Of a DNA stretch of 13,503 nucleotides, positions 6,766 through 13,503 are shown one piece after another. Every line of letters begins with the position of its first letter. Within the stretch, counting starts at the first letter, position 1. The notes under the pieces were generated by a model that made no database searches, was not told the origin of the DNA, and saw nothing but the letters and a program-made list of their open reading frames with translations. The stretch is taken from positions 1-13,503 of the forward strand of contig JAGCNA010000191.1 in NCBI GenBank assembly GCA_017646185.1. Reading direction: 5' to 3'. The translations under genes and the position numbers were made by a program. Origin of the DNA: Clostridia bacterium (GTDB lineage Bacteria; Bacillota; Clostridia; Oscillospirales; CAG-382).

Positions 6766-7609
6766 AGATACAAACATACTTATAGTAGGCTTGGGACTTA
6801 TGGGCGGAAGTTATGCTTCTGCGTTATCCAAGCAAGGATACAAGGTGCGCGCCATAACCCTTGAGCAGAAGGATATAGATTATGCGTTGGAGCGTGGAAT
6901 GATACTTGAAGGCGCAACCACGCCCGATGAAGAGCTTATCGCTCAGGCAGATCTTATAGTTTTCGCATTATATCCGGCCACCTTCGTTAAGTGGATAATA
7001 ATGTATCAGCATCTTTTTCGCAGCGGCACCCTTATTACCGACGTTACCGGCGTAAAAACGCTGGTTGTTAATCAGGTACAAGGCAGGCTCCGTTCCGACG
7101 TTGAGTACGTTTCCGCACACCCTATGGCAGGCAGAGAAAGAAGCGGCGTGGAATTCAGCGATGACAGCGTGTTTAAAGGCGCAAACTATATCGTAACTCC
7201 TACAGAAAAAAACACTCCCGAAGCGGTGGAAACCTGCAAGCGGCTGGGAGAAATATTGGGATTTTCCCGTATCTCCGTGCTGTCTCCCGAAGAGCACGAC
7301 GATATGATCGCATTCCTTTCCCAGCTTACCCACTGTATAGCCGTAACGCTTATGACTACCAACGAGGAAGAGGGACTTGAAAAATATACGGGTGACTCCT
7401 TCAGGGATCTTACCCGAATTTCCAAAATAAACGATGAAATGTGGAGCGAGCTGTTTTTAATGAACAAAGACGCACTTTTGCGCCAGATGGATGCGTTTTC
7501 CGCAGAATTTGCTCGTTTCAGAGAATACGTTGCCAACGGTCAGCGTGAAGAAATGCGGGCGGTAATGCGCAAAGCAGGAGAACGCAGAACAAAATTCGAT
7601 AAAAAATAA
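6752..7609 (+). CDS. tyrA: Prephenate dehydrogenase
   Basis: Oxidative decarboxylation of prephenate to 4-hydroxyphenylpyruvate, the tyrosine branch. The 285 residues begin with a Rossmann motif (VGLGLMGGS, 12-20), followed by the prephenate dehydrogenase signatures SAHPMAGRERSGVE (121-134, H123), QLTHCIAVTLM (191-201, H194) and FRDLTRISKINDEMW in the helical C-terminal domain. There is no chorismate mutase domain, since that activity is in pheA, and no C-terminal ACT domain, so this is the short form. The ATG lies inside the end of aroA, with GAGGTG seven bases upstream. NAD versus NADP preference cannot be judged with confidence. Confidence 0.94.
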   Translation: MTINKDTNILIVGLGLMGGSYASALSKQGYKVRAITLEQKDIDYALERGMILEGATTPDEELIAQADLIVFALYPATFVKWIIMYQHLFRSGTLITDVTGVKTLVVNQVQGRLRSDVEYVSAHPMAGRERSGVEFSDDSVFKGANYIVTPTEKNTPEAVETCKRLGEILGFSRISVLSPEEHDDMIAFLSQLTHCIAVTLMTTNEEEGLEKYTGDSFRDLTRISKINDEMWSELFLMNKDALLRQMDAFSAEFARFREYVANGQREEMRAVMRKAGERRTKFDKK

Positions 7610-7622
7610 GGATGTAACATTT

Positions 7623-8654
7623 ATGAATATGGAATTTTATCGTAAGCTTCCCATTCCCAAGGAAATAAAAGAGCAGTATCCCGTAACAGAGGAAATGGCA
7701 AGAGTAAAAGCGTCTAACGATGAAGAGATACGCAAAGTGTTTGCAGGGGAAAGCGAAAAGTTTATTTTGGTTATCGGACCTTGCTCCGCAGACAGAGAGG
7801 ATGCGGTTATAGATTATATCCACCGTCTGCGTGTGGTTCAGGACAAGGTTTCGGATAAAATCATTATCATTCCCCGTATATACACAAACAAGCCCCGCAC
7901 CACCGGCGCAGGCTATAAAGGAATGCTTCACCAGCCCGACCCCAACGAAAAGCCGGATATGTTAAAGGGCGTTGTGGCAATCCGTCAGCTTCATATGAGA
8001 GCATTGGCGGAAACGGGATTCGGCTGTGCAGACGAAATGCTTTATCCCGAAAACTATCGTTATCTTTCCGATCTGCTTTCATACGTGGCTGTGGGCGCAC
8101 GAAGCGTGGAAAACCAAAATCACCGCCTCACCTCCTCGGGGCTTGATATTCCCGTAGGAATGAAAAACCCCACCAGCGGCGATCTTTCGGTTATGATGAA
8201 CGCCATTTACGCCGCCCAGCACGGGCACACCTTTATTTACCGCGGCTGGGAGGTTGCCTCCAAAGGAAACCTATACACCCACGCAATCCTCCGCGGCAGC
8301 GTAAACAAGCACGGACAGTCAATGCCCAATTATCACTACGAGGATCTTATCCGCTTGTTTGAACTCTATTGCGCTTCGGAACTTAAAAATCCCGCTGTTA
8401 TCATAGATACAAACCATTCCAATTCGGGCAAACAGTATCTTGAGCAGATACGTATTTCCAAAGACGTAATGCACACCCGCCGTTGTTCTGCAGACCTTCG
8501 CAAAATGGTAAAGGGGCTTATGATCGAAAGCTACATAGAGGACGGTTGCCAGAAGATAACGGATACTCCCGTCTACGGCAAATCCATAACCGACCCTTGT
8601 ATCGGTTGGGAAAAGACGGAAAAGCTTATATTCGAAATAGCGGAAGGCTTATAA
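7623..8654 (+). CDS. aroF: 3-deoxy-7-phosphoheptulonate (DAHP) synthase, class I alpha
   Basis: First shikimate pathway step: condensation of PEP and erythrose 4-phosphate to DAHP. The 343 residues align along their length with the E. coli AroF/AroG/AroH type. Metal ligands are C54 (IGPCS), H265 (DTNHSNS), E302 (IESYIEDG) and D324 (SITDPCIGW); PRTT (91-94), VGARSVENQ (157-165) and KNPTSG also match. The region corresponding to the AroG inhibitor pocket (about 136-150 and 170-178) differs from the E. coli phenylalanine-sensitive form. AAGGAT nine bases before the ATG supports the start; an ATG two codons on is possible. It is last in the operon although it encodes the first enzyme, and it is followed by a terminator. 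Confidence 0.95.
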   Translation: MNMEFYRKLPIPKEIKEQYPVTEEMARVKASNDEEIRKVFAGESEKFILVIGPCSADREDAVIDYIHRLRVVQDKVSDKIIIIPRIYTNKPRTTGAGYKGMLHQPDPNEKPDMLKGVVAIRQLHMRALAETGFGCADEMLYPENYRYLSDLLSYVAVGARSVENQNHRLTSSGLDIPVGMKNPTSGDLSVMMNAIYAAQHGHTFIYRGWEVASKGNLYTHAILRGSVNKHGQSMPNYHYEDLIRLFELYCASELKNPAVIIDTNHSNSGKQYLEQIRISKDVMHTRRCSADLRKMVKGLMIESYIEDGCQKITDTPVYGKSITDPCIGWEKTEKLIFEIAEGL

Positions 8655-8659
8655 AAAAT

Positions 8660-8690
8660 AAAGCGTTACAGAAAGTCTGTAACGCTTTTT
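8660..8690. terminator. Bidirectional intrinsic terminator between aroF and the DUF4127 gene
   Basis: AAAGCGTTACAGA (8660-8672) pairs perfectly with TCTGTAACGCTTT (8676-8688) around a 3-base loop. A T run ends the plus-strand stem. On the minus strand the same stem is followed by an A/T tract that reads TTTATTTTTT. It therefore can end both the aro operon and the convergent gene, whose stop codons lie 5-6 bases either side. Confidence 0.9.
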
Positions 8691-8695
8691 GTATA

Positions 8696-10489
8696 TTACT
8701 TTATAATAAAATCTTCCAATACGTGCTTTTTTATTTGCTCGTAGTCGTTTTTGTCTATCTTGCCGTCGCCGTTAATATCTGCCCGTTCAAGCATATTTTT
8801 ATCGGCGGTTTTGGTTCCCGCTTCTATGCGTTTTGACATCAGATAGTCGTTTACCAGTATCCGTCCGTCCCCGTTTACGTCTCCGTAAATAACGGTAGGT
8901 GTCTTTTCCACGGAAACGGTAAAGGTCATTTCAAAGGTTCTGTCCCAAGGGTAGTGGTAGTTATCGGCGCTTATTTTCCCGTGCTCCGAAGTTCTGTAAG
9001 GGGCAAGTGAGGTGATCAAACGGGAAGAATTGATCTTTCCAAGAATATATTTATATCCGGCAAACCCGTCTGCATTGGGTCTGTCTTTGGAAAATCCGAA
9101 ATGCTTGTAAGAAATATCCTTTAAAAATCCAAATGTGCTTGCCTGCAAAAATCCTATATGGCTTTCTTCGGTAACGTTGCTTGAATTTTTTAAATAGGAA
9201 TATCTTGAAATTCCGTTAGATAATGCAATTCCCATGGCGTTTGCCGCTGTGTTCCAGCAGGAGTATCCCAAAAGCATAGAGAGAGGAAAATCTCTGTTAA
9301 GCAGTTCCTTTTGCAACACGTCGCCCGTTCCCGTGTTGGGGTCTATAATAATAACGGGTATTCTTTTATCAACGTATTCAAAGGCTTTGTCCACAAGATT
9401 CGCCGCATCCTTTTTGCCTGCGCCTTGTGTTATTACCAATACCTGCAAATCCCCATCGCCGCCGCTTTTTACGGTGCAGTTTAAGGATTTTATATGGTTT
9501 TCCACTTCATATTTAAGGGTAGCAAAATCAAATCCATCGGCTATCTCGTTTTCTCTACCGCCGAAATAGGTAACTCCGATATCTGCGCTTCCGTACAGCT
9601 TGGTAACGATGCGGGTTATTCCCATAAGTCCCAATTCATCGGTGCCCGCATATATCATTCCGTTGCTTCCCAGCTTTTGGGAAATCAAGTTAATTTCGTT
9701 TGTCTGTATATTTGTGGTGGTGGAAGAATCGTCCACACCTACATAGCAATATTCAAGATCATCAAGGGATTTGGAAAGTATGTAGTCGATAAGCTTTAAT
9801 TTTCTTGTTCTGGAAGCAAGGTATTTATCCACTGCCTTGTCCGAAAGCGGGGTGGAGATCTTGTTTCCGTTTACACCGTATTTATATCCTGCAATAATGT
9901 TTTCGGTTTTAAGCTCGTTTCCTTTCAGAGTTTTTCTCGCAACAGAGCCGTAAGAACGCAGGTTGTTGTATTCGTTCATCTGGTAGCCTTGATAATTCAC
10001 TGTGGACGCAAGGCGCATAACCGTGTCGAACAGTACTACCGTATTGGTTTTCGCAAGCTGGATAATATAATCCGCAACCTCAAATTCAAAGGAAAGATCG
10101 GTATTATCAAGCCAGCGGGAAGCAACCAATCCGCCGCTTAACAGCTGGTCAAGAGAAAGCACGAAATAATCGCAGGTTTTGTCCGTTTCCTTTAACCATT
10201 CAAGCAGCTTTTCTCTGTCACCGTAAGTAGAGCCGTTTTTGTTTGGTTTCATATTGTCAAGGGCGGTGCGGAAGGCATCCTCCTCCGGCATAAGCAGTTC
10301 AAACCCTACGCTTTTTGCCAGCATCTGCACTCTGTCATAATTAACGGGGCGGTTGTCAATAGGAATGTAGGCTACCTTTAATCCGTTAAAATCCTTATTT
10401 CCCAAAGCGTATGCGGTATCGGGCGCAAAGCAGGGAAGAGTGGCAGTTAACATAATAACAGCAAGCATAAGCCCCACAAATCTTTTCAT
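8696..10489 (-). CDS. Secreted DUF4127-family protein with C-terminal type I dockerin
   Basis: The 597 residues start with a signal peptide (MKRF, hydrophobic 5-19, probable cleavage after AYA at 26-28). The body (about 37-510) resembles DUF4127 proteins, with the N-terminal LKVAYIPIDNRPVNYDR signature; no function is established for this family as far as I know. After a short stretch containing TFTVSVEKTP comes a type I dockerin (about 535-594). Its two calcium-binding F-hand loops are DVNGDGRILVND (537-548) and DINGDGKIDKND (571-582). The dockerin implies attachment to a cohesin on a scaffold or cell-surface protein encoded elsewhere. The start is supported by AAAGGAG eight bases upstream. 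The gene stands alone with its own promoter and no neighbour that explains it. The family call rests on recognition of the N-terminal motif and overall architecture; a polysaccharide-related role is only a guess from the dockerin. Confidence 0.85.
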   Translation of the reverse strand: MKRFVGLMLAVIMLTATLPCFAPDTAYALGNKDFNGLKVAYIPIDNRPVNYDRVQMLAKSVGFELLMPEEDAFRTALDNMKPNKNGSTYGDREKLLEWLKETDKTCDYFVLSLDQLLSGGLVASRWLDNTDLSFEFEVADYIIQLAKTNTVVLFDTVMRLASTVNYQGYQMNEYNNLRSYGSVARKTLKGNELKTENIIAGYKYGVNGNKISTPLSDKAVDKYLASRTRKLKLIDYILSKSLDDLEYCYVGVDDSSTTTNIQTNEINLISQKLGSNGMIYAGTDELGLMGITRIVTKLYGSADIGVTYFGGRENEIADGFDFATLKYEVENHIKSLNCTVKSGGDGDLQVLVITQGAGKKDAANLVDKAFEYVDKRIPVIIIDPNTGTGDVLQKELLNRDFPLSMLLGYSCWNTAANAMGIALSNGISRYSYLKNSSNVTEESHIGFLQASTFGFLKDISYKHFGFSKDRPNADGFAGYKYILGKINSSRLITSLAPYRTSEHGKISADNYHYPWDRTFEMTFTVSVEKTPTVIYGDVNGDGRILVNDYLMSKRIEAGTKTADKNMLERADINGDGKIDKNDYEQIKKHVLEDFIIK

Positions 10490-10525
10490 AAAACGGTCTC
10501 CTTTTTTCAGAAAAATGCTGTTTTT

Positions 10526-10554
10526 ATTATACAGTCCCTGTTGCTAAAAGTAAA
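10526..10554 (-). promoter_or_regulatory. Predicted SigA promoter of the DUF4127-dockerin gene
   Basis: On the minus strand, TTTACT (10554-10549) and a perfect TATAAT (10531-10526) are spaced by 17 bases. Transcription should start near 10519, about 30 bases before the start codon. No clear operator is seen. Confidence 0.65.
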
Positions 10555-10572
10555 GTATTTTGTTTATTTTCC

Positions 10573-10601
10573 TTGCTAAACCGTCATTACTGTGGTAAAA
10601 T
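10573..10601 (+). promoter_or_regulatory. Predicted SigA promoter of the rluA-like / flavoprotein pair
   Basis: TTGCTA (10573-10578) and TAAAAT (10596-10601) have a 17-base spacer and lie just upstream of the pseudouridine synthase gene. This is weaker than the aro promoter. It is back-to-back with the DUF4127 promoter inside the 135-base intergenic region. Confidence 0.5.
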
Positions 10602-10624
10602 CAGTTATAAGGCAGGTGAAATAA

Positions 10625-11263
10625 ATGGATATACTTTATCGTGATAAAAACTGCATAGTGGCTCAAAAGGATATAGGCGTAGTATGCGAGGATACCGGGG
10701 CAAACTCTCTTCCCGCATTGGTAAGGGAGGCCTGCGGCGGAGAAGCATACCCCGTACACCGTATAGACAAGGTTGCGGGCGGCGCCGTTTTGCTGGGAAG
10801 CTCTTCTGCAAACGCAGAAAAGCTCCGCTCTTTGGGTTTTGATAAAGAATATCTGTTTATAACCGTAGGTTCCTTGCCCGAAAAAAGCGGCGTTCTTTCC
10901 GATTATATGTTTCACGATACCCACAAGAACAAATCCTACGTTGTAAAGCGTATGCGCAGAGGGGTAAGAGAAGCATCTCTTGAATACACCGTCCTTTCGG
11001 AAAAGGATGGGTACGCCCTTGTAAAAGCAAAAATGATAACCGGCAGGACACATCAGATACGTTTGCAGTTTTCCTCCCGCAAAACGCCCCTTTACGGCGA
11101 TAAGCGTTACGGCGGGGCAGGGGACAAGACTGCCTTGTGGTCTTATAAATTAAAATTCTCTTCGGGCGGAAAAGAGCGCACCGTAATCTCCGTACCGCCC
11201 GTTTCACAATATCCTTGGAGTCTTTTCGAAGAGGAGGTTAAATCCCAATGTACGACGTTATAA
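10625..11263 (+). CDS. Compact RluA-family RNA pseudouridine synthase
   Basis: Predicted to isomerise a uridine in rRNA or tRNA to pseudouridine. The 212 residues contain the RluA-family active-site motif HRID (45-48), with catalytic D48, where most members have HRLD. KEYLFITVG follows (74-82, Y76), then GRTHQIRLQF (140-149) and GDKRYGG (158-164). There is no N-terminal S4 RNA-binding domain and the protein is shorter than RluC/RluD (about 300-320), resembling short RluA-like proteins. The target base cannot be deduced. AGGTG six bases upstream supports the ATG. The 3' end overlaps the flavoprotein gene by 16 bases, so the two are probably co-transcribed and translationally coupled. Confidence 0.9.
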   Translation: MDILYRDKNCIVAQKDIGVVCEDTGANSLPALVREACGGEAYPVHRIDKVAGGAVLLGSSSANAEKLRSLGFDKEYLFITVGSLPEKSGVLSDYMFHDTHKNKSYVVKRMRRGVREASLEYTVLSEKDGYALVKAKMITGRTHQIRLQFSSRKTPLYGDKRYGGAGDKTALWSYKLKFSSGGKERTVISVPPVSQYPWSLFEEEVKSQCTTL

Positions 11264-12459
11264 TTATCGGTGCAGGCGCCGCAGGAATGATGGCGGCTAT
11301 CACCGCATCCCAAAACGGTGCAAAGGTTTTGGTTATAGAAAAAAACAAAGAGTTCGGCTTAAAGATAGGTATTACGGGTAAAGGCAGATGTAACCTTACC
11401 AACAACTGCACACTTAACGAATTCTTGGAAAACGTGCCTACCAACCCCCGTTTTCTTTACCGTGCAGTTACGGATTTTTCCCCCGAAGACACTATGGAAT
11501 TTTTTACTTCCCGGGGTATTCCTTTGAAAACCGAAAGAGGCAGACGTGTTTTTCCCGAAAGCGACAGCGCTCAGGATATCCGCAGATGCCTTCGTAAAGA
11601 GGTAGAATCAAACTGTGAATGTGTAAAAGATACGGTTAAGCAGTTATTGGTGGAAAACGGAGAAGTTGTGGGCGTTAAAGGCTTTTCAAAAACCTATAAC
11701 GCATCAAACGTAATAATCGCCACCGGCGGAATGTCATATCCCAAGACCGGCTCAACGGGTGATGGATACCGTCTTGCTTCCCAGGCGGGACATACCGTGG
11801 TAACACCCCGCGGTTCCCTTGTACCCTTGGTTTGCGAAGGAAAGCTCTGCCGTGAACTGATGGGACTTTCCCTCCGTAACGTTGCCGTAAAATTCACCAA
11901 GAATGAAAAAACCTTGTATTCCGACGAAGGCGAGCTTCTTTTCACCCATTTCGGTGTAAGCGGCCCCACCATTCTTTCGGCATCTGCAGTTATCGGTAAA
12001 AATTATCCCGTAAAAATGTCTATCGATCTAAAGCCTGCGCTGGATAAAGAAACTCTGGATAAACGCCTGCTGCGTGATTTTTCCGATAACAAAAACAAAA
12101 TATATTCAAACGTACTTTCCGGCTTGCTTCCTTCAAAGCTTATTCCCGTGTTTGTTAATTTATCGGGTATTTCTTCGGAAAAGCGTGTTAACGAGATAAC
12201 CAAGGAAGAAAGAAAGCGCATTTGCGATCTTCTTAAGGATTTGTCCTTCACCGTAACGGGCACCCGTCCCGTAGAAGAAGCTATAGTTACCTCCGGCGGA
12301 ATAAACGTAAAAGAAATAAACCCTTCAACAATGGAATCACGCATTGTCAAAGGGCTGTATTTCGCAGGTGAGGTTATAGATGTGGATGCGTATACCGGTG
12401 GGTATAATCTTCAGATCGCATTTTCAACAGGTCGTCTTGCGGGCGAGAGTGTCTATTAA
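11248..12459 (+). CDS. NAD(P)/FAD-dependent oxidoreductase, HI0933/BaiN family
   Basis: The 403 residues form a flavoprotein of the HI0933-like family. An N-terminal FAD dinucleotide-binding motif (IIGAGAAGMMAA, 6-17, with E31 at the end of the second strand) is followed by the family signatures GITGKGRCNLTN (41-52), GRRVFP (98-103), IATGGMSYPKTGSTGDG, FTHFGVSGP and the C-terminal GLYFAGEVIDVDAYTGGYN. One member, BaiN, has been linked to bile acid dehydroxylation, but the family is widespread and its general role is unclear, so I assign no substrate. AGGAGGT nine bases upstream supports the ATG, which lies inside the end of the pseudouridine synthase gene. Its last 36 bases overlap the 3' end of the opposing aminotransferase gene. 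Confidence 0.92.
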   Translation: MYDVIIIGAGAAGMMAAITASQNGAKVLVIEKNKEFGLKIGITGKGRCNLTNNCTLNEFLENVPTNPRFLYRAVTDFSPEDTMEFFTSRGIPLKTERGRRVFPESDSAQDIRRCLRKEVESNCECVKDTVKQLLVENGEVVGVKGFSKTYNASNVIIATGGMSYPKTGSTGDGYRLASQAGHTVVTPRGSLVPLVCEGKLCRELMGLSLRNVAVKFTKNEKTLYSDEGELLFTHFGVSGPTILSASAVIGKNYPVKMSIDLKPALDKETLDKRLLRDFSDNKNKIYSNVLSGLLPSKLIPVFVNLSGISSEKRVNEITKEERKRICDLLKDLSFTVTGTRPVEEAIVTSGGINVKEINPSTMESRIVKGLYFAGEVIDVDAYTGGYNLQIAFSTGRLAGESVY

Positions 12460-13503
12460 CGCCTGCGCATGAACCATTGTGTTCCCTCTGCCGATGCTTA
12501 TTCGCACTCCTCCCGTCTTTAATGTGCCAAGCTTTTTGTGGGCTTTATAAGCGCAGTGCAGACCGCCTCTTACGGCAATATTTTCCTTTGCCAGCATTTC
12601 GGCGGCTTCTTCACTGTTATATCCCCACAGATTTATAAGAATTATCGGCACCCAATTTTCCTCCTGCTTTTCTTCGGGTGCGCCTATAACGGTTATTCCC
12701 TTCATGTTTTTCAGCTCACTTAAAAGATATTTGTATATCTTTTGCGTGAGCTTTTTGTTTTTCATATCCTTTTCTTTTAATGCGGTGCACAGCCCTGCGT
12801 AGGCCGGTGCGTTAAGACTGCCTGCTTCAAACCGCTCGGGTAAAAAAGAGGGCATTTTCATATCCGCAGATAAAATACCCGTTCCTCCGTGGAGCAAAGG
12901 ATACAGTTGGCTGTCAAAATCCCTGCTTATTATCATAGCGCCCGTTCCTGCGGGACCGTATAACCCCTTGTGGCCGGGCAGGCATATAATATCACCGTAA
13001 TCTTCGGTGTTTATATCCAAAATTCCCGCTGTCTGGGCAATATCAGTAATAACCGTTATACCGCGGCTTTTTGCGATTTTTCTCATTTCTTTAACGGGAA
13101 ATATTCTTCCGCACAAGTTGGAAGCGTGAGTAAATACCGCAAGGGAAGTCTTTTCCGTTATACTGTTTTCAAAGTTTTGTACGGTCTTTTTATCGTCAAA
13201 AAGGTCGGATTCAAAAACCGTTACTTTTATTTTTTCTCTTTGCTTAAGGTCGTATATTATGCGGGAAACGGCGTTGTGGTCAAAATCCGAAACGAGCACG
13301 TGAACAAGCTCTTTTTTTGCTAAGACGTAACCCTTTATTGCTATATTCAGTGCTTCCGTTGTGTTTTTGGTGAGCACACAGTTTTCGGGCAGGGCACCAA
13401 ATTCATGCGCCAGCTCGTTTCTGCAATCAAAAAGTGTTCTGTCGCCGGCAGAAGCCAATTCATAGCTGCCTCTGCCGGGATTTCCGCAAAACCTCATAGC
13501 AGA
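12424..13503 (-). CDS. Class V aminotransferase / cysteine desulfurase-like protein (5' end outside window)
   Basis: A PLP-dependent enzyme of the SufS/CsdB-like branch, closest in appearance to the 'EF2568' cysteine desulfurase family. Counting from the methionine at 13497, the PLP lysine is K177 (LPGHKGLYGP), the cofactor aspartate is in TDIAQTAG (151-158), and the putative sulfur-accepting cysteine is C315 in RGGLHCAYKAH. The frame stays open through 13503 (in-frame Ser-Ala before that Met). The family normally has about 20-25 more residues before NPGRG, including the LDNAAT motif, so the true start lies beyond the window. The product probably releases sulfur from cysteine or acts on a related substrate. 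No SufU, IscU or thiamine gene is adjacent to settle this. It is convergent with the flavoprotein gene. Confidence 0.9.
   Translation of the reverse strand, partial: SAMRFCGNPGRGSYELASAGDRTLFDCRNELAHEFGALPENCVLTKNTTEALNIAIKGYVLAKKELVHVLVSDFDHNAVSRIIYDLKQREKIKVTVFESDLFDDKKTVQNFENSITEKTSLAVFTHASNLCGRIFPVKEMRKIAKSRGITVITDIAQTAGILDINTEDYGDIICLPGHKGLYGPAGTGAMIISRDFDSQLYPLLHGGTGILSADMKMPSFLPERFEAGSLNAPAYAGLCTALKEKDMKNKKLTQKIYKYLLSELKNMKGITVIGAPEEKQEENWVPIILINLWGYNSEEAAEMLAKENIAVRGGLHCAYKAHKKLGTLKTGGVRISIGRGNTMVHAQALIDTLARKTTC

Noticed and set aside
10443..10456. GTTAAC within the start of the DUF4127 gene as a third TetR operator
   Set aside because: It is a lone hexamer without the TAAC-N3-GTTA pairing, inside the coding region; the same hexamer also occurs by chance within pheA, aroA and the flavoprotein gene.
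8696..10489. DUF4127-dockerin protein as a lipoprotein, because of Cys20 in the signal region
   Set aside because: The residues before the cysteine (ATLP) do not fit a lipobox, and a normal AxA-type cleavage site follows at 26-28.
13495..13497. Methionine at 13497 as the true start of the class V aminotransferase
   Set aside because: The frame continues to the window edge and family members have about 20-25 further N-terminal residues with the LDNAAT motif; this Met is internal.
12424..13503. The class V enzyme as the missing aromatic aminotransferase for Phe/Tyr
   Set aside because: It has the cysteine desulfurase-like RGGLHCA motif with a catalytic-type cysteine, is transcribed separately and does not resemble class I aromatic aminotransferases.

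Overview
The window looks like a chromosomal segment from an anaerobic Firmicute, most likely an uncultured Clostridia member (Oscillospirales/Ruminococcus-like). The evidence is strong GGAGG-type ribosome binding sites, SigA-like promoters, tightly packed genes, clostridial-type enzymes (AroQ-fold chorismate mutase fused to prephenate dehydratase, type II dehydroquinase, an AroE-AroK fusion, a HI0933/BaiN-type flavoprotein, an EF2568-like class V aminotransferase) and a secreted protein with a C-terminal dockerin. The assignment is by inference; there is no rRNA or other marker to fix it. I see no tRNA, rRNA, CRISPR array, insertion sequence or prophage.

Left part (1-8690). A 5'-complete but 3'-truncated TetR-family regulator reads leftward off the window edge. 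It is divergent from an eight-gene rightward operon, pheA-aroB-aroC-aroEK-aroQ-aroA-tyrA-aroF. Together these genes encode all seven shikimate pathway steps (DAHP synthase to chorismate synthase), chorismate mutase, prephenate dehydratase and prephenate dehydrogenase. One transcript could therefore carry central metabolites to phenylpyruvate and 4-hydroxyphenylpyruvate; only the final transaminase and the tryptophan branch are missing. Gaps are 0-17 bases or short overlaps, and the first good terminator is a 13-bp hairpin just after aroF. The tetR-pheA intergenic region holds two back-to-back promoters, each followed near its predicted start site by a copy of the same TAAC-N3-GTTA dyad. This suggests that the TetR protein represses both itself and the whole aromatic operon.

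Middle part (8696-10489, minus strand). A secreted DUF4127 protein ending in a type I dockerin converges on the aro operon and shares its hairpin as a bidirectional terminator. Its promoter lies back-to-back with that of the next rightward unit.

Right part (10573-13503). A two-gene unit encodes a compact RluA-like pseudouridine synthase and a BaiN/HI0933-family flavoprotein, overlapping by 16 bases. It runs into a convergent class V aminotransferase/cysteine desulfurase-like gene with a 36-base tail-to-tail overlap. That gene's 5' end lies outside the window.

The points that most deserve follow-up are the TetR dual-operator control of a one-piece aromatic pathway, the AroE-AroK fusion with apparently relaxed feedback sites in the pathway enzymes, and the DUF4127-dockerin protein.
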